Below, piece by piece: positions 7,778 to 15,217 of a stretch of DNA of 15,692 nucleotides; positions within the stretch are counted from its first letter, which is position 1, and each line of letters begins with the position of its first letter. The stretch is from contig JAFOYD010000104.1 of NCBI GenBank assembly GCA_017391545.1, forward strand, positions 1 to 15,692, read 5' to 3'. The notes below the pieces were generated by a model. That model did no database searches, had not been told where the DNA came from, and saw only the letters and a program-made list of their open reading frames with translations. Source of the stretch: Lachnospiraceae bacterium. Its GTDB lineage: Bacteria; Bacillota; Clostridia; Lachnospirales; Lachnospiraceae. The position numbers were made by a program, and so were the translations under genes.

Positions 7778-9517
7778 TTAACGCTCTTTTAAAATCTTTC
7801 CATCTTCTACCCTGAATACCATATCGCACTTCTCGATTGTCTGTAATCGATGCGCTATGATAACAAGTGTTTTTTTACCATGCAATCTGTTGATCGACTC
7901 CATGATTGCTGCCTCTGTGTCATTGTCGAGCGCAGAAGTTGCCTCATCCAGAATCAGCACCTCCGGATTATTATATAAAGCCCTTGCAATACCGATTCTC
8001 TGACGCTGTCCACCGGAAAGACGGATACCACGCTCTCCGATTCCCGTATGCACGCCCTCCGGCAGTGTCTTTACAAACTCGTCAAGCTGCGCCTCCTTGA
8101 GCGCATACCACAACTTCTCATCGTCAATTTCCTCCTCCGGGACACCAAATGCGACATTTTTCCTGATATCAGCATCCAGCAGGAAAATCATCTGTGGAAT
8201 GTATCCGACATTGGCAAGCCACTCCCTGTAATGCTCCTGGATGTCCACATCATCGGCAAGCACCTTGCCGCCTTGCAGCTTTAGGAGTCCCAGCAGAATG
8301 TCGATGATCGTTGTCTTGCCCGCACCGCTTGCACCCACGATACCGATCGACTTGCCGATTGGGAAGGATACCGTTGCATGGTCAAAGATCAGCTTTTCAG
8401 AATTCGGATAATGGTATGTGATATCGGAAAGCTTTACTTCCCTGGTAACAGGAAGCTTTTCCTTTGCAACAACGGCATAGGAAAGATCCGTATGCGCTTC
8501 GTCTGTCTCCTCGATCAGATTGTCACTGACATTAAAGAAAAACGGTTCATTAAATGCCATGCTCGTCATCTGATTGTTGATTCTGCTTGCAGCAGGAAGA
8601 AGACGCATCGCTGCGATACCAAATGCTGCAAACAGGGATACCATGCCGGACACATCTGCCCCACTCACGATCAACACCATGATATAACCTAAAAGTCCTG
8701 CCATACATACCGTTTCGATCAGAAGCTTTGGTGTATTGTTAAACAGGCTAAATCGTTCCATCGCCTTGACATATCCTTCTCCAACCTTGCAATATTCCCC
8801 GATAAAATACTGCTCCCGACCTGCGACCTTGATTTCCTTGATTCCCTGTACGGTCTGGGAAATCCATGCAAACATCGAAGCTCCATAGTCCTGATTTTCC
8901 TTGCCGGTACGGTTCATGATCGGCTTGATGATATTTTTGATGACAACCAGCGTCACAAGCAACAATACTGCGATGATGACAGTCATAACGGGATCTTCTA
9001 CCGCAAGCGCAATGACCAGAAATACTGCGACGATTGCCTCAGAAGCAATCTGGAGCACGGACATGATCAGCGCATACATGTTGCTCACATCTGCGGTGAT
9101 ACTTCTTTGAATAACAGACGTTTCTGCATCCAGATAATACTCATATTCCCGTCTGACAAAATTCTTCATCAGGCTGGATGCAGTCTTGAACTGATTGCTG
9201 TAAACGAACCGATAGAGATTTTTCTGCAGTAAGAACTGAAAACTGCTCTTTGCAACATACAGCGCGATCAGAAACAAAATGGCAAGCACAGAAAACTGTA
9301 CGGTATTCTCCAGATGCAGCAGGCTACAGATCATCTGATAGGTATCTCCCTGTTCCAACACGACAGGATTGATAATGAGCTGCACGACTGCCATGACCAT
9401 CATGACCGTTCCCGTTTCAAGTCCCGCCGATATGATCATCATCGCAAGGAGCTTAGCCATCTCACCCTTTTGCTTTTTATCCATCAGTACATTAATCTTT
9501 TTCAATATTTTTAACAT
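7778..9517 (-). CDS. ABC exporter half-transporter with fused TMD and NBD (PglK/MsbA-like), candidate glycan flippase
   Basis: A 579-residue ABC transporter. The N-terminal membrane domain (about 20-340) carries several helices. The ATPase domain (about 360-579) has Walker A GASGAGKT (395-402), Q-loop Gln442, signature LSGGQ (500-504), Walker B VLILDE (520-525), D-loop SALD and H-loop His556. All catalytic parts are intact. The architecture is that of homodimeric exporters. In glycan loci such proteins, for example PglK/WlaB, flip lipid-linked oligosaccharide; here that role is inferred from its place among glycosyltransferases. A GTG at 9562 would add 15 residues, but it lies inside a strong hairpin with no ribosome binding site. 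ATG 9517 has GGAAAGG about 12 nt upstream and is preferred. A peptide or drug exporter is a less likely alternative. Confidence 0.88.
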   Translation of the reverse strand: MLKILKKINVLMDKKQKGEMAKLLAMMIISAGLETGTVMMVMAVVQLIINPVVLEQGDTYQMICSLLHLENTVQFSVLAILFLIALYVAKSSFQFLLQKNLYRFVYSNQFKTASSLMKNFVRREYEYYLDAETSVIQRSITADVSNMYALIMSVLQIASEAIVAVFLVIALAVEDPVMTVIIAVLLLVTLVVIKNIIKPIMNRTGKENQDYGASMFAWISQTVQGIKEIKVAGREQYFIGEYCKVGEGYVKAMERFSLFNNTPKLLIETVCMAGLLGYIMVLIVSGADVSGMVSLFAAFGIAAMRLLPAASRINNQMTSMAFNEPFFFNVSDNLIEETDEAHTDLSYAVVAKEKLPVTREVKLSDITYHYPNSEKLIFDHATVSFPIGKSIGIVGASGAGKTTIIDILLGLLKLQGGKVLADDVDIQEHYREWLANVGYIPQMIFLLDADIRKNVAFGVPEEEIDDEKLWYALKEAQLDEFVKTLPEGVHTGIGERGIRLSGGQRQRIGIARALYNNPEVLILDEATSALDNDTEAAIMESINRLHGKKTLVIIAHRLQTIEKCDMVFRVEDGKILKER

Positions 9518-9536
9518 TTTGAAACCATGCCTTTCC

Positions 9537-9596
9537 AAACGAAACTTAGAAAGTCTTAGCACGCGTTTTTTGCGTGCCTAGACTTTCTTTTCGTTT
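9537..9596. other. Very strong intercistronic hairpin
   Basis: A near-perfect inverted repeat fills the 78-nt gap before the ABC exporter. The inner arms, 17 bases each (9548-9564 and 9572-9588), pair with one mismatch and one G-U (or A-C in the other strand) around a 7-nt T-rich loop. The outer arms AAACGAAA (9537-9544) and TTTCGTTT (9589-9596) extend the stem by eight pairs after a 3-nt bulge. On the minus strand, the transcribed one, no T run follows the stem, so it does not look like a terminator for the gene train. On the plus strand TTTTCGTTTTATT follows, which would suit a terminator for antisense transcripts. An mRNA processing or stabilising stem is the other reading. Confidence 0.8.
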
Positions 9597-10720
9597 TATT
9601 TATCAGCGAGCGTTAACCCAGCCTTTTTGTTATATGCGTGCTTCTGCGGATCCTCATAGTCATCCCAGAAGGACGCTCCAAGATTGAGCTTCTCCTCCAC
9701 AAAATCCATGTTGTTCATCGCTGTCGTCAGAATCGACACCGCCCGCTTGATCCGAAGCCCTTCAAAGAAGTTGAGCACCTCCACAGGAAATCTCCCGCGA
9801 AGTACCACCGCATCCGGACAGAGCTTTGTATAGTCTATCATATCGCGCGGATGTGGTTTTATCAACACTCTGTAGCCTTTACAGTATTTTTCAATGACAT
9901 CAAGACACACTTTTTTCCGTGCCTCCTCATCCACCGGATGCGGCTCCGTCAGGAAACAGGCAAACTCTTCCCCCTCATAGGAGGGCTTTAACTGTTCCAT
10001 CAGCAGATCGGCATCCTCGATAAATGCCTGTATCATCAGCTTTTTCTGCTCTTTGGTCAGTGCGGTCTCGAGTGGTTTTCTCGGCTCCTCCACAAAACGC
10101 GGGCAGTCCGTCGGAACGACACTTCTGTCGTTGATTTCCATATCAATGCAATATTTTCCCCATCCATTCATGATAAAAATCAGATTGTGACGGGAGAACC
10201 AGGTCTTTAGCTTGAAATGGCCATGATTTGCCACATATGCATCATCGAGATTCTTAAGACAGTCAAGGCCATCCTCCACCGCATGATAGTAGATATGCCT
10301 GTAATTGAGATAGTAGCCGATCGGGTCGCTGTCACAGAATACATAAATATCCTCATATGCCTCAAAATCAATGACTTTCATATAAGGAATCTCGCATTTT
10401 GCAAGCTTTTTGGTAAAAATCATGCGATTAACCATATGCTTTAAGATATTGCTGTAATTTTTCCTGTACTTTGCAAGCTCCGGAAAAAAGTCCTCCCGCT
10501 TCTCATCCAGTGCGATCACTTCATTGAAAATGCCTGTTTTTCTGAGCCTGTCACCGAGATTTTCAAAATTTGTGGAAATGGAACTGAGCGCAAGATCTGC
10601 TTTCTGATACGCTCCTGAAGTCTCCTGCCTTGCAACCTTCATTTCCTTTAATATTGCTACATACACATGATAAAATGTGTGGCAGACATAAATTCTGCTC
10701 TTTGTCTTTGCCTTTTTCAT
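9596..10720 (-). CDS. GT52/sialyltransferase-like glycosyltransferase, candidate pseudaminyltransferase
   Basis: A 374-residue cytoplasmic protein. The N-terminus RIYVCHTFYHVYVAI (9-23) resembles the start of GT52 and polysialyltransferase-type enzymes. Three short motifs shared by bacterial GT-B sialyltransferases appear in the right order: an acidic-D-G motif in VEDGLD (Glu149-Asp150-Gly151), an HP motif in IKPHPRD (His290-Pro291), and a S/T cluster in SILTTAMN (329-336). In those families the first gives the general base and HP helps bind CMP. Because the locus makes CMP-Pse and no sialic acid genes are seen, I infer that the donor is CMP-pseudaminic acid. The ATG overlaps the stop of the upstream GT4 as ATGA. 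The TAA forms the edge of the strong hairpin. Motif assignment is by eye, and another nucleotide donor cannot be excluded. Confidence 0.7.
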   Translation of the reverse strand: MKKAKTKSRIYVCHTFYHVYVAILKEMKVARQETSGAYQKADLALSSISTNFENLGDRLRKTGIFNEVIALDEKREDFFPELAKYRKNYSNILKHMVNRMIFTKKLAKCEIPYMKVIDFEAYEDIYVFCDSDPIGYYLNYRHIYYHAVEDGLDCLKNLDDAYVANHGHFKLKTWFSRHNLIFIMNGWGKYCIDMEINDRSVVPTDCPRFVEEPRKPLETALTKEQKKLMIQAFIEDADLLMEQLKPSYEGEEFACFLTEPHPVDEEARKKVCLDVIEKYCKGYRVLIKPHPRDMIDYTKLCPDAVVLRGRFPVEVLNFFEGLRIKRAVSILTTAMNNMDFVEEKLNLGASFWDDYEDPQKHAYNKKAGLTLADK

Positions 10721-11919
10721 TCAGCCTGTGTTCTCCTCGTATACTGATATCCTTTTCGGGGCGCAATCACCGGTGCAGGGCTTAACGGTCCGGTCTTTTC
10801 AGGTATTACCTTTCCATCTAAAAGTCCTTCGCAGAATTGCAATAACCGGTCAGCAGCCTCTCTTGGATTCCATTCCTTTACAATCGTCTCATAAGCTTTG
10901 GTTCCAAGCCTTTTGCGCAGGGGTGCATCCTTACACAGTCTAAGCACCTGTTCCCGAAATTCCTTGAAGTGTCCGGTTCTGTAAACAAGCCCGTTCTTTT
11001 CATGCTGTAGCAGAAATGGGACTGCCCCGATACCATGTCCGGCAACTACTGCACATGCACTGTTCATAGACTCATTCAATACCGCTCCCCATCCCTCGAG
11101 ATAGTTGCTGGTAAACAGGAAGATATCTGCCTCTTCCATATACCTGCGCACGCTCTGCGGCGGCTGAAAGCCATGGAAGGTCACTCTCTGCTCAAGTCTG
11201 TAACGGCTGACAAGATTTTTCAGCTGTTCCTCCAATTCTCCTCCGCCTACCATGTCAAGATGAAAGGAAATGCCCTGATCATCAAGGTACTTTGCCACCT
11301 TAACTGCATATTCCGGGTGTTTTAGTTTTAGAAAACGCCCTGCCCACAAAAGCCTTACCTCTGTGGCACCGTCAGCGTCCAGATGGAGCTTTCGCAAAAA
11401 AAGATTATCAAGATTATAGGTGTTGACTGCTGGAAAATAGCCCCACATATATTTTTTATCCGGATACGCATGAACAATGTCAAAGTCCGACGCCACGTAA
11501 GCCCCGTGACACAAAAGATACACAGGCGCATCCGCATACTGTGTGTGGTCCTCATATTTTTTCTTTCTTCCGCGCAGCGAGATGGATTTCCACTGTCCCT
11601 CACGGTACAGGCGCTCACTGGCACGAATCACGATCTTTCCTGCGTTGAGCCTCGGCTTAATATAGCTCTCATCCTCCACACCACCAAAGATCACCACATC
11701 ACAGTCCATGATGAGCTGTGCACAGGCATCACTGTCTTCATAGTAGAGCTTGAGATAAGGGATTTCATGAACCTCATTTCCCCATCCCATCTTTACCCTG
11801 TCCTCCTCCATTTGTGAAGTCTGTACAAAGGCAAAATCAGCACCTAACTTCTGGTACAGCTCATTTGCCATTGGTATCTGGTGATGATTGATATAATTAG
11901 ATACAATTGCTAATTTCAT
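10717..11919 (-). CDS. GT4-type glycosyltransferase (GT-B fold)
   Basis: A 400-residue GT-B glycosyltransferase. The C-terminal nucleotide-binding half shows LLWAGRFLKLKHPEYAV (190-206), FHLDMVGGGELEEQL (219-233), the FHGF (248-251) strand, and the EX7E pair Glu275/Glu283 in EGWGAVLNE, followed by GHGIGAVPFLL. The N-terminal acceptor domain starts KLAIVSNYINHHQIP. The last 30 residues form a proline- and basic-rich tail past the usual end of the fold, perhaps for membrane contact (guess). ATG 11919 has GGAG seven bases upstream and sits inside the end of the preceding gene (23-base overlap). Its own stop overlaps the next start by four bases, so translation through this stretch is coupled. 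Sugar specificity is not visible. Confidence 0.9.
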   Translation of the reverse strand: MKLAIVSNYINHHQIPMANELYQKLGADFAFVQTSQMEEDRVKMGWGNEVHEIPYLKLYYEDSDACAQLIMDCDVVIFGGVEDESYIKPRLNAGKIVIRASERLYREGQWKSISLRGRKKKYEDHTQYADAPVYLLCHGAYVASDFDIVHAYPDKKYMWGYFPAVNTYNLDNLFLRKLHLDADGATEVRLLWAGRFLKLKHPEYAVKVAKYLDDQGISFHLDMVGGGELEEQLKNLVSRYRLEQRVTFHGFQPPQSVRRYMEEADIFLFTSNYLEGWGAVLNESMNSACAVVAGHGIGAVPFLLQHEKNGLVYRTGHFKEFREQVLRLCKDAPLRKRLGTKAYETIVKEWNPREAADRLLQFCEGLLDGKVIPEKTGPLSPAPVIAPRKGYQYTRRTQAE

Positions 11920-13204
11920 GATAAATCTCCAAAAGCGTTCTGTAATTTATCTCAGGATCATGCGTTTTTTGTGCATGCTCTCTTGCATTGGAAGACAGGT
12001 ACATTGCAAGCTTATCGTCTGCAAAGATACGAAGGATCGCATCCTTTAGCTGTTCCGGCTGATCCTTTGGATAGAGAATCCCATCCCTGCCATCCTCCAC
12101 GAGATTGTGCACACCACCGACATTGGCAGACACCACCGGAACCCCCAGAAGCATTGCCTCACCCACAGAGTTCGGTGAGTTCTCAATAGCGGATGGACAC
12201 AAGAATACATGTGTTTTCAAAAATCTGGCACACATTCTGTCAGACTGTAGCCTTCCCACAAATTTCACATGTTTCTCAAGCTTATTTTTCTTGATCTTGT
12301 CAAGCAGGAACTTGCCATAACCTGATATTTTGATCTTATCCTTAATGCTGTCATTGGCAGTGATCACATCCCCTGCTACATAGACAACCGTCTCCTCATA
12401 TTCCTCGATGATTTCCGGCAGGATATCCAGCACATAGTGAAGTCCTTTGATCGGGTAGTTTCCCTGACTCAAAAATAATGAATATCGCTCGATCCGGTCA
12501 ATGTTCCACGCGTCATTATAAAATTCCGGCCGGAGTGTTTCATTCATAAAATGATAGGTTGCATTTGGCGCAAGCTTTGCTGTCATTTCCCTGTCAAAAT
12601 CCGTTCTTCCAGTCACATGTCCCACCAGCGAAAGTGCTTCCTTTTCATATTCACCGCGCTTTACGAACTTTGCCTGCTGCTCAAACAAACCATCCTTTTT
12701 GAGGATATCACGAAACGTCTTTTTCTTCTGAACAGAATACGGCAGATCTGCCATATATACATCTGCAATCGCACTGCAAAGCCCCTGAATGCCAATGAGT
12801 GTCCGCTCTGGTCTTCCAAAAGCTTTTACACAGGCAAGCGTATGTGGAAACTCTGTTCCAAAAATATGAATGAGGTCCGGCTTAAAATCTTCAATGACTG
12901 CTCCTATACTCTCTTCCATGCCTGCATCATAGTTCTCCGGATGAACCGTGTCCTCCCGAAAGATATAGTAGTCAACACCCTGTGCATTATTCTTGACAAA
13001 CAGTGATGTATCGCCCTTTACGATATCAAGGTCATCTGATGCCGGAAAACAGACAGCAAATGTGATCTGATTTTGTTTTTGATTAACGATCAGCTTATTT
13101 GCAAGACCGGAAAGCCAACCTTCCTTCACAATGATTCGCTGTCCTAAGCTTTTCGCAATAAATGGCAGCATGATGTTACACAGCCACAGAACCCTCATTT
13201 CCAT
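11897..13204 (-). CDS. GT4-type glycosyltransferase (GT-B fold)
   Basis: A 435-residue GT-B enzyme. It shows IHIFGTEFPHTLA (112-124) in the acceptor half, GRTDFDR (199-205) in the linker, and LSQGNYPIKGLHYVLD (245-260). The EX7E pair Glu341/Glu349 is in ENSPNSVGEAMLLGVPVV, followed by ANVGGVHNLVEDG (360-372). All are normal for family 4 glycosyltransferases, which are often retaining. Three start codons cluster at 13207 (GTG), 13204 (ATG) and 13198 (ATG). AAGGA at 13214-13210 is five bases before 13204, which is chosen; it shares one base with the TGA of the GT2 before it. The 3' end overlaps the next gene by 23 bases. Presumed role: adding one sugar to the lipid-linked repeat unit on the inner membrane face. 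Confidence 0.9.
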   Translation of the reverse strand: MEMRVLWLCNIMLPFIAKSLGQRIIVKEGWLSGLANKLIVNQKQNQITFAVCFPASDDLDIVKGDTSLFVKNNAQGVDYYIFREDTVHPENYDAGMEESIGAVIEDFKPDLIHIFGTEFPHTLACVKAFGRPERTLIGIQGLCSAIADVYMADLPYSVQKKKTFRDILKKDGLFEQQAKFVKRGEYEKEALSLVGHVTGRTDFDREMTAKLAPNATYHFMNETLRPEFYNDAWNIDRIERYSLFLSQGNYPIKGLHYVLDILPEIIEEYEETVVYVAGDVITANDSIKDKIKISGYGKFLLDKIKKNKLEKHVKFVGRLQSDRMCARFLKTHVFLCPSAIENSPNSVGEAMLLGVPVVSANVGGVHNLVEDGRDGILYPKDQPEQLKDAILRIFADDKLAMYLSSNAREHAQKTHDPEINYRTLLEIYHEISNCI

Positions 13205-14034
13205 CACGATCCTTTCTTCATGACTTTATAGATAGCAGTCTTAAGTCCATTATAGATTCCAGACAGATACTTATTGTCTGCGATCGCACTGCGAAGCGGT
13301 GCAAGCGTCAGAAGCATGATCCATCTGTATTTGTCTGCCTTTTTTCTTCCCATATACCGCACAACGATCTCCCGATGCTGACGGGCAGAGCGCTTCTTAT
13401 TCTCCTTTGTTTCTGAATATCCTCCACCCTCGTACGACGCCACGATCACCGGTACGTACCAGATCTTAGCCTTCTTCTCATAAAAGCACCATAGAAAATG
13501 CTCATAGTCAGCCCTGACATTGTACTCTGGCTTGTATCCCCTTGTCTCAAACATACTCCTGTGATAAAAGCATGTCTGATGACATGGCACATTTCTATAA
13601 CAGGTAAAATCATTGATTTCAGGTGCAGCGTAAATAATTGTGTCCAGCGCTTTATGATACAGATTTCCATATATAACATCCGCTTTTTTATTCTCATTTT
13701 TTATTCGTTCGATTTCTTCTGTTATTTTATCAAGGACTGTCTCATCATAAAAGCTGTCCCCTGCATTCAAAAACAGATCGTATTCTCCCTGCGCAAGCTG
13801 CACAGCCTGATTCATGGCATCATAGATACCGTTATCTTTCCTGATGTGTATGTGCATTCTTTCATCCTGAAATGCTGCCTGTAGCTCTTCTACTGAGCCG
13901 TCAGAAGAACCACCATCCTTTACGATGATTTCATAATTGGAATACTTTTGCTGCAGGATGCTTTCAATCGTGTCATGTAGTCGCTCCCCTGCATTCAGAC
14001 ATACAACAATAATGCTGTAAAATACATTATTCAA
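13204..14034 (-). CDS. Family 2 glycosyltransferase, WcaE-like
   Basis: A 276-residue GT2 of the group that includes colanic acid WcaE. It shows YSIIVVCLNAGERL (6-19), IIVKDGGSSDGS (36-47), NGIYDAMNQAV (68-78), FLNAGDSFYD (88-97) where NAGD replaces the usual DXD block, CHQTCFYHR (151-159) and RADYEHFLW (174-182). This order is characteristic of the subgroup. The start codon is TTG at 14034, fixed by GGAGG six bases upstream; the first in-frame ATG is at codon 74, inside the fold. It begins 15 nt after the EpsG-like gene and its stop shares a base with the next start. Sugar specificity is unknown. Confidence 0.9.
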   Translation of the reverse strand: MNNVFYSIIVVCLNAGERLHDTIESILQQKYSNYEIIVKDGGSSDGSVEELQAAFQDERMHIHIRKDNGIYDAMNQAVQLAQGEYDLFLNAGDSFYDETVLDKITEEIERIKNENKKADVIYGNLYHKALDTIIYAAPEINDFTCYRNVPCHQTCFYHRSMFETRGYKPEYNVRADYEHFLWCFYEKKAKIWYVPVIVASYEGGGYSETKENKKRSARQHREIVVRYMGRKKADKYRWIMLLTLAPLRSAIADNKYLSGIYNGLKTAIYKVMKKGS

Positions 14035-14040
14035 GACAAA

Positions 14041-14045
14041 CCTCC
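14041..14045 (-). promoter_or_regulatory. Ribosome binding site fixing a TTG start
   Basis: GGAGG on the minus strand lies 6 nt before TTG at 14034. No in-frame ATG or GTG lies between the upstream stop codon and the conserved GT2 N-terminus, so TTG must be the start. Confidence 0.85.
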
Positions 14046-14049
14046 ATTT

Positions 14050-15201
14050 TTACTTATAATGATATCTCTCCTGCTCAAAGAGCCAGCTTCTGTAAGGCAG
14101 AAGCCCCACTCCATCCTGATGTGCCTGCATCAGGAACACTCCAAAATAAAGGATACATGCTGCAAAAACAACGATTTTCACTCTTTTTTTCACCTTTTCG
14201 TTTTTGATCTGTTCCACGATCAGCGGTATCATGAAAAGCTGTGAAACACTAAAATAATAAGTGATTCGTGTCACCACGGGTAAAAAGGAGAAAAAAGTGC
14301 CCGTTATAAACGCCAGAAAATTCAGCTGTCCGTAAAACCGCAGCTTGGGAAACCAGTCCTTTTCCCGAATCTCATCTCCCGAATACCATAAGAACCACAA
14401 ATACAGAGCAAGGACTGCCACAGTTCTGAGAATGCCGATCAGGCTGCTGCCGCCTTCGAGATAAATCGTGTTCCGATAGGACGGATACAGCACCAGCGCC
14501 AGCTTTAGTACCAGTCCTTTTCCAAGAAAACACCCTGCACTTACCACAATTGCAGCGATGATATGCCATTTTCTCCATGCAAAAGTCGCAAGCCAGTATA
14601 CTGGAATCACCAAAAGCACCGATTTGTGAAAAAGCGCTGCAACGACGATCCAGAATACAAATTTTATATTGTCCCGTTCCAGCACATACTTCATAGAAAA
14701 GAGTGCAATCGAAAGTGCAAGATAATATCTGACGGTATTAAAGGTCTGAAAGTAAAGCCCCCAGGTCATGAACAAAAAAAAGGTCTGATCAAAACGCACA
14801 CTCTGCCTGTAAAATGCCGTCAGGAAAAACCAAAGTGTAAAGAACGCAAAAGCAGCAAAAATCAGCTCATAATACTCACCGCCTGCGATCTGATACAGGA
14901 CCTTCACAAGCATATTAAAGCCGATTTCTGTGACAACATATCCACCCACATACGCCTCGTGTGCTGTCTGTGTGTACTGCCTGTAATCATTGCCGATATC
15001 AAAACGCAATGCCATCATTGTAAAAAGTATCAGAAAGATACCAGCCATAAAAAGTCTGTTTTGATAGCTTCTTCTTGTCCTCTGCCCATTCATCCAGACG
15101 GGATCTCCAGCCTGCAGGGGCTGTATCCGACCTGCCATCACACAGGTCACTGCCGCAATGAATGCATACAGTGCGATCGAACATACTCTGCCTAAAGTCA
15201 C
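14050..15201 (-). CDS. EpsG-family membrane protein, candidate Wzy-type polysaccharide polymerase
   Basis: A 383-residue polytopic membrane protein. Hallmarks of the EpsG family are RFDIGNDYRQY (66-76) just after a helix, TEIGFNML (91-98), FNTVRYYLALSIAL (154-167) and LFHKSVLL (190-197). Hydrophobic helices are spread over the whole length. EpsG proteins are thought to polymerise repeat units on the outer face of the membrane, like Wzy. The start is GTG at 15201, with GAGAGG eight bases upstream; the first membrane helix begins within a few residues. It follows a GT2 by 16 nt and precedes another by 15 nt. The role is from family knowledge; the sugar linkage formed is not visible. Confidence 0.87.
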   Translation of the reverse strand: MTLGRVCSIALYAFIAAVTCVMAGRIQPLQAGDPVWMNGQRTRRSYQNRLFMAGIFLILFTMMALRFDIGNDYRQYTQTAHEAYVGGYVVTEIGFNMLVKVLYQIAGGEYYELIFAAFAFFTLWFFLTAFYRQSVRFDQTFFLFMTWGLYFQTFNTVRYYLALSIALFSMKYVLERDNIKFVFWIVVAALFHKSVLLVIPVYWLATFAWRKWHIIAAIVVSAGCFLGKGLVLKLALVLYPSYRNTIYLEGGSSLIGILRTVAVLALYLWFLWYSGDEIREKDWFPKLRFYGQLNFLAFITGTFFSFLPVVTRITYYFSVSQLFMIPLIVEQIKNEKVKKRVKIVVFAACILYFGVFLMQAHQDGVGLLPYRSWLFEQERYHYK

Positions 15202-15209
15202 GTTAATAA

Positions 15210-15215
15210 CCTCTC
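15210..15215 (-). promoter_or_regulatory. Ribosome binding site fixing a GTG start
   Basis: GAGAGG on the minus strand is 8 nt before GTG at 15201, the only suitable start before the first membrane helix of the EpsG-like protein. Confidence 0.7.
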
Positions 15216-15217
15216 TA

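Noticed and set aside
9518..9562. Longer ABC exporter starting at GTG 9562
   Set aside because: The GTG is buried in the stem of the strong hairpin and has no ribosome binding site; ATG 9517 is more plausible.
14563..15195. Plus-strand open frame of 210 codons
   Set aside because: It lies wholly opposite the EpsG-like gene, is rich in Cys, His and Lys with no recognisable domain, and has no neighbours on its strand; it is a shadow of the real gene.
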